This document shows positions 28,319 through 36,279 of a stretch of 64,000 nucleotides of DNA, piece after piece. Source of the stretch: Synechococcus sp. CBW1107. Lineage in GTDB: Bacteria; Cyanobacteriota; Cyanobacteriia; PCC-6307; Cyanobiaceae. A model generated the notes under the pieces. It did no database searches. It saw only the letters and a list, made by a program, of their open reading frames with translations, and was not told the DNA's origin. A program made the position numbers and the translations under genes. The stretch is taken from the NCBI RefSeq assembly GCF_015841355.1, contig NZ_CP064908.1:744001-808000 (forward strand), in the 5' to 3' direction. Position 1 is the first letter of the stretch; each line of letters begins with the position of its first letter.

Positions 28319-29144
28319 TGACTGGTTCCACTGAAACTTGCTTCTGACCAGCACGAATGAATCTAGCCAGCTGAGGCAAGGATTCCAGCTTCGTCCCCGT
28401 CATGTCGGAGAGGACAGAGAGGATCCCGTCGCTGAGCCTCTGTTCATCTTCTGGAGAGATCGTCTCAATAATCATTCTTTCGAATTTCTCATGATTGGGG
28501 ATCAGATCCTTAACAGAATCCGTATCAGGGCCGTTCAGGCGCAGCGTTGTTGGATGTTTATCACCTGTAGGATTGTAGATCATCCATTTTGACATCTGCA
28601 GGAAGTCGGTCAATACAGCAGGCTCTCGTTTAACAGCTTCAAGCATGAACAGCTTGTAGCAGTTTGCGTGCCGATACTCATCCTGACTGATGAGATGATA
28701 AACCTGCTTGAGGATCGGCTCCCTGAAGACTCCACTCCAGCGTTCGTACCACATCCCCAGCCTCAGTTCACCGCAGAAGTGCATGGCCAGGGTGCTCGTC
28801 CATGGCGCCGGCGCCAGCTCGACATCAAGCTGCTTGATGTCGTCTTCGGACGGCTCGGAGCCGAACTGTTTGAGGTACTCACGCAGCACCAGATAGTGCT
28901 TCATCTCTTCGTAATACCAAACACTCATGAACTGACAGAAGTCAGGCATGTGCTTGAAATCGCGGAGAAACATCCGCGTGGCGTAAAGAGATGACAGCTC
29001 ATAGCAGCAGTTGACCCTGACATGCTCGATCTCTGCCTCATTGATGAGAGAGTGATCGATTGCGTCAAAGGCGATACTCTTCAATGTCCACCTGACGGGC
29101 TCAAGCTGCTTGAAGATCTTGTCGTAGAGGGCATCGTTCGTCAT
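28311..29144 (-). CDS. Ferritin-like diiron oxygenase/desaturase B
   Basis: 277 residues from MTNDALYDKI. The ATG at 29144 is chosen because GGGGGA stands 9 bases before it. Four-helix diiron pattern: E in a NEAEIEHVRVN helix, YYEEMKHYLVL (ExxH), and SQDEYRHANCYKLF (ExxH). This is the type-2 (soluble acyl-ACP) desaturase / ferritin-like oxygenase arrangement. Substrate is likely acyl-ACP. The paralogue upstream shares the fold but little sequence, so the two may make different changes such as desaturation and hydroxylation. 14 bp separate them. Confidence 0.75.
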   Translation of the reverse strand: MTNDALYDKIFKQLEPVRWTLKSIAFDAIDHSLINEAEIEHVRVNCCYELSSLYATRMFLRDFKHMPDFCQFMSVWYYEEMKHYLVLREYLKQFGSEPSEDDIKQLDVELAPAPWTSTLAMHFCGELRLGMWYERWSGVFREPILKQVYHLISQDEYRHANCYKLFMLEAVKREPAVLTDFLQMSKWMIYNPTGDKHPTTLRLNGPDTDSVKDLIPNHEKFERMIIETISPEDEQRLSDGILSVLSDMTGTKLESLPQLARFIRAGQKQVSVEPVNA

Positions 29145-29158
29145 GGGCAGCATTCCCC

Positions 29159-29968
29159 CTAAGCGATCACCGCGCTGGGAACCCGGAACTGTTTGAAGTA
29201 ATGAGTGAGGTCGATCGCCATCTTCGATCTCCACTTCGGCTCCCAGAAGCTGATGTAGAGGTCGGTGGCATATCCTTTTTCTTCAAACATCTCAATGTGC
29301 TCCTGAGGCATTGAGAAATTGTTCCAGATGGCTTTGAACTGAGGCCAGATGCAAGCCGTTTCTTCTGGGCTGGCCGTTTTGACGTACTCCTTGAGAGCGA
29401 TCTGAAAGAAGCTGCAGTGACGCATCTCGTCGTTGGCCATGCGCCGTAGGATATCGGCAAGCCGCGGATCTTCGACAGCTTCGCTTACACTGTTGTAAGC
29501 AACATAAGCCGAGTATTCTTGTAAGACATTGTACACCATCTGCTGCACGTGCCGACTGATGTGAGGGCTGACCTGCATCTCATCCAGATACTGCTCGCTG
29601 TTGCCTTCATAGCTGCCCTTCTCCAGCCCGATGTATTCATCAGTGGTGATGTCCGCATCCAGCGCCTTGAGGCACTGCCTCAGCACCAGATAGTGCAGGT
29701 ACTCCTCGCCGCCCCACAGGGTGGCCCATACGGACATCCTGTAGTTGTCTCCGTAGGAACGGTAGTAAGCCTTCACATAGTGCGCAATCCCGTATTCATT
29801 CATGCACGTACTGCGCATGAATGAAATCACCTTGTCAGGAACCTTGCTTTTATCCAGAGCCAGTCCTTTCTTGATCTCTTTGAGATCAGGCCAGAGGCTT
29901 CTGCCGATCGTAAAGAAGTGCTCCAGAGTCTCGTTGTCTTCCAGCACCATCTGGTCGTTATTGTTCAT
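29159..29968 (-). CDS. Ferritin-like diiron oxygenase/desaturase A
   Basis: 269 residues. Diiron ligands visible as STCMNEYGIAHYV (first helix Glu), GGEEYLHYLVL (ExxH) and NDEMRHCSFF (ExxH) about 85 residues later, as in soluble acyl-ACP desaturases. The start ATG overlaps the ACP stop by 4 bp, which points to coupled translation with its likely substrate carrier. The GC content is lower than in the surrounding genome, a sign of acquisition. It could be a desaturase, an N-oxygenase or a C-C cleaving relative; sequence alone does not tell. Confidence 0.75.
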   Translation of the reverse strand: MNNNDQMVLEDNETLEHFFTIGRSLWPDLKEIKKGLALDKSKVPDKVISFMRSTCMNEYGIAHYVKAYYRSYGDNYRMSVWATLWGGEEYLHYLVLRQCLKALDADITTDEYIGLEKGSYEGNSEQYLDEMQVSPHISRHVQQMVYNVLQEYSAYVAYNSVSEAVEDPRLADILRRMANDEMRHCSFFQIALKEYVKTASPEETACIWPQFKAIWNNFSMPQEHIEMFEEKGYATDLYISFWEPKWRSKMAIDLTHYFKQFRVPSAVIA

Positions 29969-30246
29969 TTTTGCTCCGTACTGAGTTCCATGATGAGCTT
30001 GACAGCATCGCCGAGGGTCTGAAGGTCTGCAGGGTTGACGGTCGAAGGGAAGCGCACCGCAAAGTTCTCCTCGACCACCACAATGAAATCAACAAAACCC
30101 AGGGAGTCGATACCCAGGTCTTCTTTGAGACGGGAGTTCTCGGTGATTTCCTCTGTTCCTTCCAGTTGCAGAAGATCCTCAATGATGAGCTTCATTTTAT
30201 CAAGAACTTGCTCGTCAAGCACGACTGACGAATTGGCCACATTCAT
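29965..30246 (-). CDS. Acyl carrier protein
   Basis: 93 residues from MNVANSSVVL. The phosphopantetheine site is LGIDSLGFVDFI, where the usual DSL serine is present, with a helix II and III pattern of an ACP. Longer N-terminus than housekeeping AcpP (about 80 aa). First gene of the operon; its stop overlaps the next start (ATGA). It would be loaded by the two FAALs and present the chain to the diiron enzymes and methyltransferase. A phosphopantetheinyl transferase is not in the window. Confidence 0.88.
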   Translation of the reverse strand: MNVANSSVVLDEQVLDKMKLIIEDLLQLEGTEEITENSRLKEDLGIDSLGFVDFIVVVEENFAVRFPSTVNPADLQTLGDAVKLIMELSTEQK

Positions 30247-30801
30247 ATTCGGATCAAAACTCACCACGCAGATTATCACTATCTGCGCCAATTTCTTCTT
30301 CTGCCAAGCAGCGCAAAGAATCTTATTGTCATTCGCTCATTTCTGTTGCGAAGCGCTCACCATCCGGCGATCTTCAACGTGATCGTTATATGATGGGCAA
30401 CTGGACAGCCGGTTAAGTGGCTCAATATCTGGTAGTCCTGACTACACCTGCAGGCGTCGTATCCGCATGGCCCTGCTGATCCGTGTGTTCATCGTTCATG
30501 CTCACGAACGGTGCGCTCACGGATTCGTTCGGGAACAGACGCGGACCTGGCCCCATGCGTCATGGCCACCTCTCAGACGCGCCGTTCGTTCCCCTCTGCG
30601 CTCCGCAGGCGCCCCAGCAGGCAGCGACAGATCCCGATTCGATCAGTGATCGCGTGGTGTTGACGGACCTCGGAAAACGCCGCTGCGTTCGCCAGGGTTC
30701 ATCAAACGTCTCAGGCTCGCGCTCCAGTCGACGTTGTTCAGCCGCGAGCGCTGCACCGGACCTGTTCATGGCCTCAGGGCCGCCCGGGATCCACAGCGAG
30801 C
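30247..30801. other. Intergenic, promoter region of FAAL operon and hli operon
   Basis: About 555 bp between divergent operons. The first 170 bp are AT-richer (for example tcttattgtcattcgctcat) and probably contain the ACP promoter. The remainder has open frames only by GC bias. No RNA gene recognised. Confidence 0.45.
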
Positions 30802-30819
30802 TTTACAGTCTGTTACAGT
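30802..30819 (+). promoter_or_regulatory. HLR1 element (RpaB-type) ahead of hli
   Basis: TTTACAGT CT GTTACAGT: two octamers at a 10-bp period, matching HLR1 apart from G for A/T at one position of each half. It lies 24 bp before the first hli start. RpaB binding at HLR1 is the known way of light control of hli genes. Confidence 0.6.
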
Positions 30820-30842
30820 TAGCGAAACAATCCGAAACACGC

Positions 30843-30986
30843 ATGACTGACTCCGCTTCCCGCTTCGGGTTCGTCGCCTTCGCCGAAACCTGGAATGGCC
30901 GACTCGCCATGCTCGGCTTCGTGATCGGCCTCGGCACCGAGCTGCTCACCGGTCAGGGCATCCTCTCCCAGATCGGACTGGGCTGA
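30843..30986 (+). CDS. hli: High-light-inducible protein (47 aa)
   Basis: MTDSASRFGF start; core FAETWNGRLAMLGFVIGLGT is the one-helix chlorophyll-binding motif (ExxNGRxAMxGF) of Hli/SCP proteins. 47 residues, with C-terminal ELLTGQGILSQIGLG. It binds chlorophyll and carotenoid near photosystem II to dissipate excess energy. Preceded by an HLR1 element, and followed at 5-bp spacings by two tiny membrane peptides and a second hli. Confidence 0.92.
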   Translation: MTDSASRFGFVAFAETWNGRLAMLGFVIGLGTELLTGQGILSQIGLG

Positions 30987-30991
30987 ACACC

Positions 30992-31099
30992 ATGAGCACC
31001 GACTACACCGCAGCCACAGCCGCCGTCATCGCCCTTGTGGTTGTTCTGACCGGCATGGTGACCTACCTGCTCAGTCGTCCCAGCGACCTGGCTCAGTAG
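30992..31099 (+). CDS. Single-helix membrane peptide (35 aa)
   Basis: MSTDYTAATA followed by one hydrophobic helix AVIALVVVLTGMVTYLL and the tail SRPSDLAQ; stop TAG. Starts 5 bp after the hli stop. It looks like a small photosystem-type subunit but I could not match it to PsbX, PsbY, PsbN, PetN or PsaM. Tight spacing between two hli genes supports that it is real. Confidence 0.6.
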   Translation: MSTDYTAATAAVIALVVVLTGMVTYLLSRPSDLAQ

Positions 31100-31104
31100 A
31101 CACG

Positions 31105-31182
31105 ATGATCGCCACTCTCACTGTCGTCCTTCTGAGCGCATGGCTGGCCGGAGCCCTGCTTCAACCCGATCTCGCGGACTGA
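31105..31182 (+). CDS. Single-helix membrane peptide (25 aa)
   Basis: MIATLTVVLLSAWLAGALLQ followed by PDLAD, stop TGA. It begins 5 bp after the previous peptide and 34 bp before the second hli. Very short, but hydrophobic throughout and in a compact co-directional cluster. Function unknown. Confidence 0.5.
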   Translation: MIATLTVVLLSAWLAGALLQPDLAD

Positions 31183-31216
31183 CCCCTCAACCCCACTCAC
31201 CCACATCTGGAGACCC

Positions 31217-31453
31217 ATGACCAACACGCCAGCCGACGGGACGCGCTTCCAGGAGCCCACCGAACGGCAGATCCATCTGGATCAGCTCAAGCACGCCGAG
31301 CTCTTCAATGGCCGCGCCGCCATGCTGGGCCTGGTGATCGGGGTGGTGGTCGAGGGCCTCACAGGCTTCGGCATCGCCCACCAGATCGGCCTCGGACCCC
31401 TTGTGGACGGGTACGTCGCCTGCCGCACCAAGTTTCTGCCGTTCTGTTTCTGA
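31217..31453 (+). CDS. hli: High-light-inducible protein (78 aa)
   Basis: N-terminal hydrophilic part (TPADGTRFQEPTERQIHLDQ) then the Hli helix AELFNGRAAMLGLVIGVVVE and GLTGFGIAHQIGLG. The last 19 residues (GPLVDGYVACRTKFLPFCF) extend past the usual Hli end and contain two Cys; this may be a natural tail or a drifted stop. Likely in the same operon as the first hli. Confidence 0.88.
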   Translation: MTNTPADGTRFQEPTERQIHLDQLKHAELFNGRAAMLGLVIGVVVEGLTGFGIAHQIGLGPLVDGYVACRTKFLPFCF

Positions 31454-31483
31454 CCTTCCGCGCCCAGGCGCCAGCCACCGCGA

Positions 31484-31506
31484 ACCCCCGGGCCCTGCCT
31501 GGGGGT
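31484..31506 (+). terminator. Terminator-like hairpin after hli operon
   Basis: ACCCCC...GGGGGT stem around CGGGCCCTGCCT-type loop, followed by CTTGTTG. 30 bp after the hli stop. Confidence 0.5.
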
Positions 31507-31537
31507 CTTGTTGTGTACACCCACCATCGCGTCCACC

Positions 31538-31732
31538 TCAGCGCTGCAGCAACCAGCGCAGCAGCGACAGGCCGATGATCAGTCCGACTCCGGTGTTCCA
31601 CAGCATCGAGGGCCGCTGCGAGAGACTCCGCAGCCAGGGGGGCAGACCATCGCCCCACCGCTCCAGCGCAAGAATCGCCAGCAGCAGCAGGGCCAGGGGG
31701 AGTCCGATGGCCAGCACCAGCTCGCCGAGCAT
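31538..31732 (-). CDS. Small two-helix membrane protein
   Basis: 64 residues from MLGELVLAIG. Two hydrophobic helices (LAIGLPLALLLLAILAL; NTGVGLIIGLSLLRWLL) flank a hydrophilic loop with WGDGLPPWLRSLSQR. No family recognised. Longer upstream frames run into the antisense of the LOG gene. Confidence 0.5.
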   Translation of the reverse strand: MLGELVLAIGLPLALLLLAILALERWGDGLPPWLRSLSQRPSMLWNTGVGLIIGLSLLRWLLQR

Positions 31733-31866
31733 CGATTTCGCCTGTCTCTGCTGCAACCGTATCCAGCTGAGCCCGCGGCTTAGCGTGAGTTGGATCGTGA
31801 AACCAGCCAACGCCGGTACGGCGCTGCAGATCGGCACCGGATCGGGGTCCACGCCATGCCTCTGCT

Positions 31867-32491
31867 CACCGCTGCCAGGGTTGGAGTGACGACATGACGC
31901 GCCGGCGGGGCTGGTGCCTGGAGGTGAGATGAGCAGCCGGCGAACGGTGGTGGGTGTGATGGGTGCCGGAGAGGGAGCCTCGGCAGCCGCCATGGGTCTG
32001 GCCGAGGAGCTGGGAGCGTGCATCAGCGCCCGGGGGTGGGTGCTGCTCACGGGTGGCCGGCCGGCGGGGGTGATGGCGGCCGCCAGCCGCGGCGCGGCTC
32101 GGGTGGAGGGGCACCTGGTGTTGGGGGTGTTGCCCGGTGAAGGGACCGACAACGACAGGCAAAACACGGCGGACCTGGATCTGGCCGTCTTCACCGGCAT
32201 GGGCAAGGCCCGCAACGTGATCAACGTGCTCAGCGCCGATGTGGTGGTGGTCTGCGGGGGCGGTGGCCCCGGCACGGCCTCGGAAGCCGCCCATGCGCTC
32301 AACGGTGGCAGGCCGCTGATTCTGCTGGCAGTGCCGGAGCTGTGGCGGGAGTTCTTCTGCTCGCTCGGTGAGGGGGTGGAGAGCGCGAGCGCCGTGCAGG
32401 AGTGCTGCCGCCTGATCGAGGCACGACTCAGAGAGGCATGAGAGCCGGCCATCAGCTCAGGTCCCCTGACCCCACAGGAGAGCTGGAGACC
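31867..32491 (+). repeat. Segmental duplication, copy 1 (with 37362-37982)
   Basis: Holds the last codons of a Cys-rich small gene (31867-31932, HRCQGWSDDMTRRRGW), a complete LOG-family gene, and the first codons of a DUF1651 gene (from 32438). The same order exists intact at 37140-38187. Both flanking genes are truncated here, so this copy was derived from the other. Confidence 0.8.
31929..32441 (+). CDS. LOG-family (TIGR00725-like) protein, copy 1
   Basis: 170 residues. Rossmann-like SLOG protein: VVGVMGAGEGASAAAMGLAE, LLTGGRPAGVMAAASRGA, ARNVINVLSADVVVVCGGG, then GPGTASEAAHALNGGRPLIL. The GG-G-PGTxxE motif is the LOG/nucleotide 5'-monophosphate phosphoribohydrolase signature. Nearly identical to 37424-37936. 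ATG overlaps the stop of the truncated upstream frame, exactly as in the other copy. Cellular substrate unknown. Confidence 0.85.
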   Translation: MSSRRTVVGVMGAGEGASAAAMGLAEELGACISARGWVLLTGGRPAGVMAAASRGAARVEGHLVLGVLPGEGTDNDRQNTADLDLAVFTGMGKARNVINVLSADVVVVCGGGGPGTASEAAHALNGGRPLILLAVPELWREFFCSLGEGVESASAVQECCRLIEARLREA

Positions 32492-33045
32492 CACTCAGCC
32501 CCGGCGGTGAGGCGATGGCCCAGGAGTGAGGTTTGCCGTACTGACACCACGGCCAGACGGTTCTATTAATGAATCAGAGGCCACGACCAGGGCAGCGCGA
32601 GCCGAGACCCTGCAACCGGCCCAAGGGCGCTCGACACGGGGCGCCCTTTCAATGAGGCCGTGAGGGGATCAAACGGGGTCTCACCGCTCTGATCTCTGAT
32701 CTGTCAACGGAGAGGGTGTCCGTGCACATCGGACGGGATCGACTGCTGTAGGAAGGCTTGGGACGGTAAGCGGTTCTATCTATACCGTCTTTTATACCGC
32801 CATTCACGGTCTGTGATGGATGGACGGAGTTGGAGACTCCAGATCCCTGTCGTTCCGGCACTGGCAGCGGCGGCATGAGCGCTGTGGCACCAGCTTGAGG
32901 CGCGGTCCAGCGGGTACAGGAGAGGCTGCTGATGGGAGCAGGTTGGGGCTGATATCTGTTCCGCAGCCAGACTGAGAAGCGACATCGCCGGATCACCCGA
33001 TGCAGCGAGATCACGCGACAGCAAGGGGCTGAGCAGAACCCGGTC
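32492..33045. other. Intergenic, no gene called
   Basis: About 550 bp. Apart from the hairpin at 32623-32648, I see an AT-richer patch (ctatctataccgtcttttat, near 32778) that could be a promoter for the next gene. The long minus-strand frame here has biased composition and no recognisable pattern. Confidence 0.4.
32623..32648 (+). terminator. Terminator-like hairpin
   Basis: AAGGGCGC...GCGCCCTT stem with a 10-base loop, followed by TC. Could work on either strand; on the plus strand it would end LOG copy 1 transcription. Confidence 0.5.
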
Positions 33046-33432
33046 ATGGGCCACCGATTGATCGTTTCTGACAACCGTGACGACCCGGGCAACCCGCTGG
33101 TGCTCGATGGCGAGGCCATTGACGCAGCGACGCAGGACCCACTGGCGATCGGGAAGCTGATGGTCGATCAGGTCTGGGCAGAGGGGACGGACCCCACCAG
33201 CGGGGGCCTGTACTACGAACGCAACAGCAACCAGCACCGGCGGCTGCAGGCCTTTGAGACAGGCAGCGAGGACTTCATGACCGGCGGCTGGGTGCGGGTG
33301 CTGGCCACCGCCGAGCAGGTGCGCAAGGAACGTCCCGGTATGGAACGTGCTGCCAAGGCAGGGCTAGTGAGAATCCTTGGCACCCACCGGGGCGTGCTGC
33401 TGGTGGAGTTCCTGGACGTTCCCTGGGGCTGA
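33046..33432 (+). CDS. Hypothetical protein
   Basis: 128 residues, MGHRLIVSDN start. Mixed alpha/beta composition with LYYERNSNQHRRLQAFETG and a C-terminal LVRILGTHRGVLLVEFLDVP. Amino-acid use is protein-like and the gene is isolated. No domain recognised. It may belong to the accessory module that follows. Confidence 0.5.
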   Translation: MGHRLIVSDNRDDPGNPLVLDGEAIDAATQDPLAIGKLMVDQVWAEGTDPTSGGLYYERNSNQHRRLQAFETGSEDFMTGGWVRVLATAEQVRKERPGMERAAKAGLVRILGTHRGVLLVEFLDVPWG

Positions 33433-33865
33433 GCAGACACCGCAGGGCTCCGGTCGGCGACGGCCGTCCTTCAGCGTGCCACGGCTGCGCCGTGGCGTGC
33501 ATCGGCCAGCCGCCGCCCTCCGCTCCGGGGCCGATGTGGGGGTGGTGGGCAGGGCCGCTCTCCCGCGGCTGCGGTGGCCGGGCATTCGCCCGCGTTGATG
33601 GGGCTGGAATGAGGCCCCAAGTCTCCTCGCGCGACTGCGCGGCCAGCTGGGCAGTCAGTACTGAATCTGGTGGTCTTGCTTATCAGCTTTCAAGTTCGCC
33701 TGCGCATGGCTTTGCTTTGCGCAGATCCGCTGCCCCGTAGTCGTTCTACCTGCTGAGCAGTGCGTTTGTACTGGTAGAATAAGGACTGCGCCAAAGGCCA
33801 CGAGCCCATCGCCTGCGGCAACGAAATCCTCGGACAACTTGCCCCGTTCGTTTGCTCTGAAGCCA
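33433..33865. other. Intergenic, hairpin and GC-rich sequence
   Basis: About 430 bp. A strong hairpin GCCACGG-CTGCG-CCGTGGC is near 33478-33498. Near 33770 'tactggtagaataagg' could be a promoter for the next gene. No gene supported. Confidence 0.4.
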
Positions 33866-34387
33866 ATGAGCTTGTCCTCTGCTGCAGTGGCCCAGGCCGC
33901 TGCATTGCCTCTCCCTGGCCTGTTGCCGCCGCCGGTGCTGGCGCCTCGAGCTGTCGTCATCGTCGCTGCCGGTGGCCGTGATCTCGTCTGGCCCCAGGAG
34001 CTCATCGCCTCCGCCTTGCTCCAGCGCAGCGGTGGCCGGCCTGTCCATCTGCTGCTCCATGGCGGAGCCCGTGGCGCTGATCGCGCCATCGGCCGCGCTG
34101 CCCATCAGCTCGGCTGGCGGGTCCAGTCCCTCGCTGCTGATTGGCGCCGCTATGGCCGCAGTGCCGGCCCCATCCGCAATCGCCTTCTGCTTGAGCAGGC
34201 CCTGGTGGAAGCCCAGGCCCTCACCTCCCCAGCATCCAGCGCCTCGGTGCTGGTGATCGCCTTCCCCGGCGGGCCTGGCACGGCCTCGCTGGTTCAGCAG
34301 GCCCGCCGCTGCTCCTTCCGTTCGCCGGTGCCGGTGGTGGTGATGGAAGTGCAGCCGCCGTTCTCTCCGGAGCCCCTGGCCGCCTGA
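33866..34387 (+). CDS. DUF2493/SLOG-domain protein (YspA-like)
   Basis: 173 residues from MSLSSAAVAQ; a TTG at 33839 is an alternative. Motifs HGGARGADRAIGRAAHQLGW, then DWRRYGRSAGPIRNRLLLE and AFPGGPGTASLVQQA form the DUF2493 nucleotide-binding fold. These proteins are frequent on phages and plasmids and are thought to bind nucleotides or ADP-ribose derivatives. First gene of a six-gene recombination-like module. Confidence 0.75.
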   Translation: MSLSSAAVAQAAALPLPGLLPPPVLAPRAVVIVAAGGRDLVWPQELIASALLQRSGGRPVHLLLHGGARGADRAIGRAAHQLGWRVQSLAADWRRYGRSAGPIRNRLLLEQALVEAQALTSPASSASVLVIAFPGGPGTASLVQQARRCSFRSPVPVVVMEVQPPFSPEPLAA

Positions 34388-34439
34388 GCGGCAATCGCCG
34401 CCTCCGTTCTTCTTGTCCCTCATCCCCATTCACCACCCC

Positions 34440-35060
34440 ATGGCCGTTCTCACTGCCCCCGCCGCTCCTCTCTCCCCAGCTCTCCCCCAGGCCGCCGGGC
34501 CGGCCTGCACCCTGCATCGTTCCGGTTCCCTCTGGCAGCTGGGCATCGAGGCCCAGGAGCTCACCACCGCCATCAGCCAGCTGGCCCAACAGCTGGAAGC
34601 CGACGACGACAACTCCCGTGCCCAGGCCCTCTCTGATCTGGAGGCCGCCCTGCTGGCCGAGGAGGGCAACAAACAGGCCCTCGCCGCCAAGGCCGATGCC
34701 ACCTGCTGGGTGATCAAGCACCTGCGCGGCCAGGCTGCCTACCGCCAGCAGCAGGCCAAGCGGCTCACCGAGCTGTCGCGCTCCGATGGGAGCCGGGCTG
34801 ATGCCCTGGAGGAATCGCTGGTGCTGGTGCTCACCCGCCTGCAGCCCTCGGCCACCCGCTTCTTGTTCCCGAATCACGAGCTCAGCAGCCGCAAGTCCCA
34901 GGCCGTTGAGATCGAGGACGAGCAGGCCCTGGCTCCCGAGTGGTTGACGGTGAAAACCACCACCCAGCCCGATAAGGCCGCCATCAAGGAAGCCCTCAAG
35001 GCCGGCCAGCAGATCCCTGGCGCCCAGCTCCTCTCCCGCCGCTCCTGGCGCATCCACTGA
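34440..35060 (+). CDS. Siphovirus Gp157-family protein
   Basis: 206 residues from MAVLTAPAAP. Long helices rich in Glu/Gln/Ala (ALLAEEGNKQALAAKADATC) followed by the diagnostic C-terminus PDKAAIKEALKAGQQIPGAQ with LLSRRSWRIH. Gp157 was named from a Streptococcus phage protein linked to phage resistance and lies near ssDNA recombination genes in phages. Here it stands between the SLOG and Rad52 genes. Host chromosomes carry it in prophage remnants or islands. Confidence 0.85.
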   Translation: MAVLTAPAAPLSPALPQAAGPACTLHRSGSLWQLGIEAQELTTAISQLAQQLEADDDNSRAQALSDLEAALLAEEGNKQALAAKADATCWVIKHLRGQAAYRQQQAKRLTELSRSDGSRADALEESLVLVLTRLQPSATRFLFPNHELSSRKSQAVEIEDEQALAPEWLTVKTTTQPDKAAIKEALKAGQQIPGAQLLSRRSWRIH

Positions 35061-35145
35061 GGGGGCAGTGCCCCCTCGTTATGGGCCTGCTGCAGGGGCG
35101 GGCCCAGGTCATCCATTCAGAGCCATCACCAGATCACCAGAACCC

Positions 35146-35364
35146 ATGAATCTCTCCACCTACGGCAGCGCCAGCTCCAGCTCCACCACCACACCCACCA
35201 GCCCACGGCCCAGGGGCCACATCTGGTCCACACGGCTGAGCAGCTGGGTGGTGCCGATCACCCGTAAGCCGGGCCGCAGGCCCTCGCCGGATCACTTCCA
35301 CTGCAGCGAGCCGCCCTGCTGGGTACTGATCGAGCCACTGCCGCCTGAAACCTCCGCCCACTAA
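35146..35364 (+). CDS. Hypothetical protein (72 aa)
   Basis: MNLSTYGSAS start, Ser/Thr/Pro-rich first third and then HIWSTRLSSWVVPITRKPG and a Cys-containing tail. Fits neatly between Gp157 and Rad52 on the same strand. The opposite strand is also open, so I hold it only moderately likely. Confidence 0.4.
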   Translation: MNLSTYGSASSSSTTTPTSPRPRGHIWSTRLSSWVVPITRKPGRRPSPDHFHCSEPPCWVLIEPLPPETSAH

Positions 35365-35398
35365 TTCCGGTCCCCGTTCCCACTAACCCCTCGAAGCC

Positions 35399-35857
35399 AT
35401 GACGTGCACCTTCTCCACCGAACAGATCGCCTGCCTCTCCGCCCCCCTCGATCGCGCCAAGGTGCGCCAACGCGAGCAGGGTCGCTCCAAGGTCAGCTAC
35501 CTGGAGGGGTGGCAGGTGATCGCGGAAGCCAATCGGATCTTCGGGTTCGATGGCTGGCAGCGGGAAACCATCGAGGTCCGCTGCGTGAACCAGTCCGAGC
35601 GCCCCATCGGTGCCAGGGGCACGGGCCGTGAGGCCAGGCCTGGCTGGGGTGTCACCTACACCGCCCGGGTCCGCATCACCGTCGGTGAGGGGCCAGGGGC
35701 CCAAGTGATCCGTGAGGGCAGCGGTGCCGGCCACGGCATCGACACCGATCTGGGCCAGGCCCATGAATCGGCCCTCAAGGAGGCCGAAACCGATGCCATG
35801 AAGCGGGCGCTGATGACCTTCGGGAACCCGTTCGGCCTGGCGCTCTACGACAAATAG
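35399..35857 (+). CDS. Rad52-family recombination protein, up to in-frame TAG
   Basis: 152 residues. RDT motifs of the Rad52/22 family: KVSYLEGWQVIAEANRIFGF, DGWQRETIEVRCVN, GWGVTYTARVRITV, then GSGAGHG and ALKEAETDAMKRALMTFGNP, with FGLALYDK at the end. These proteins anneal single strands complementary to each other. The frame ends with TAG at 35855-35857, but continues open for 115 codons with protein-like sequence (next entry). The annealing core is complete before the TAG, so the short form could function. Confidence 0.85.
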   Translation: MTCTFSTEQIACLSAPLDRAKVRQREQGRSKVSYLEGWQVIAEANRIFGFDGWQRETIEVRCVNQSERPIGARGTGREARPGWGVTYTARVRITVGEGPGAQVIREGSGAGHGIDTDLGQAHESALKEAETDAMKRALMTFGNPFGLALYDK

Positions 35858-36205
35858 CAGCGGCAGGTCACCCACTCGGCAGGGGACAACGGCGCTCCTC
35901 CGCCTGCCACTGCCAGCAACGGCGCACGATCGATCCAGCGCAGCCCGTCCCCAGTGACCCCAGCCGCCGCAGCGGAAGCCAGCCACGACCCCAGCCTCAT
36001 CCCCCTCGACCCGGCGACCACCCGCCAGATCCTCGCCACCCTGCGCGGACTGCCCCGGCCGGTGCTCGAAGGTTTCACCAAGGCCTTCCGCAAGCGGTTT
36101 CAGGTGCCGGAGGAGGCCACCTCCATCGCGGATCGGATCCTCCAGAAGCGCCATCACGACTGGATTGAGGCCTACCTGGTTCAGCACCAGCAGGTGGCGG
36201 CCTAG
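35858..36205 (+). pseudogene. Rad52 C-terminal region after in-frame amber
   Basis: Starting right after the TAG in the same frame: QRQVTHSAGDNGAPPP linker, then LDPATTRQILATLRGLPRPV, FTKAFRKRFQVPEEAT and RILQKRHHDWIEAYLVQ. Linker plus helical tail look like the normal C-terminus of this protein. It may be separately started at a GTG (35954), produced by readthrough, or dead. A missing single base change at 35855 would restore one 268-residue protein. Confidence 0.6.
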
Positions 36206-36279
36206 CCGTAGGTCTCCCGGCCTCCGGGGGGAGAAAAACCGGCGGGGTGGCGATACTCCAAGGAGAGTGGACACCACCG

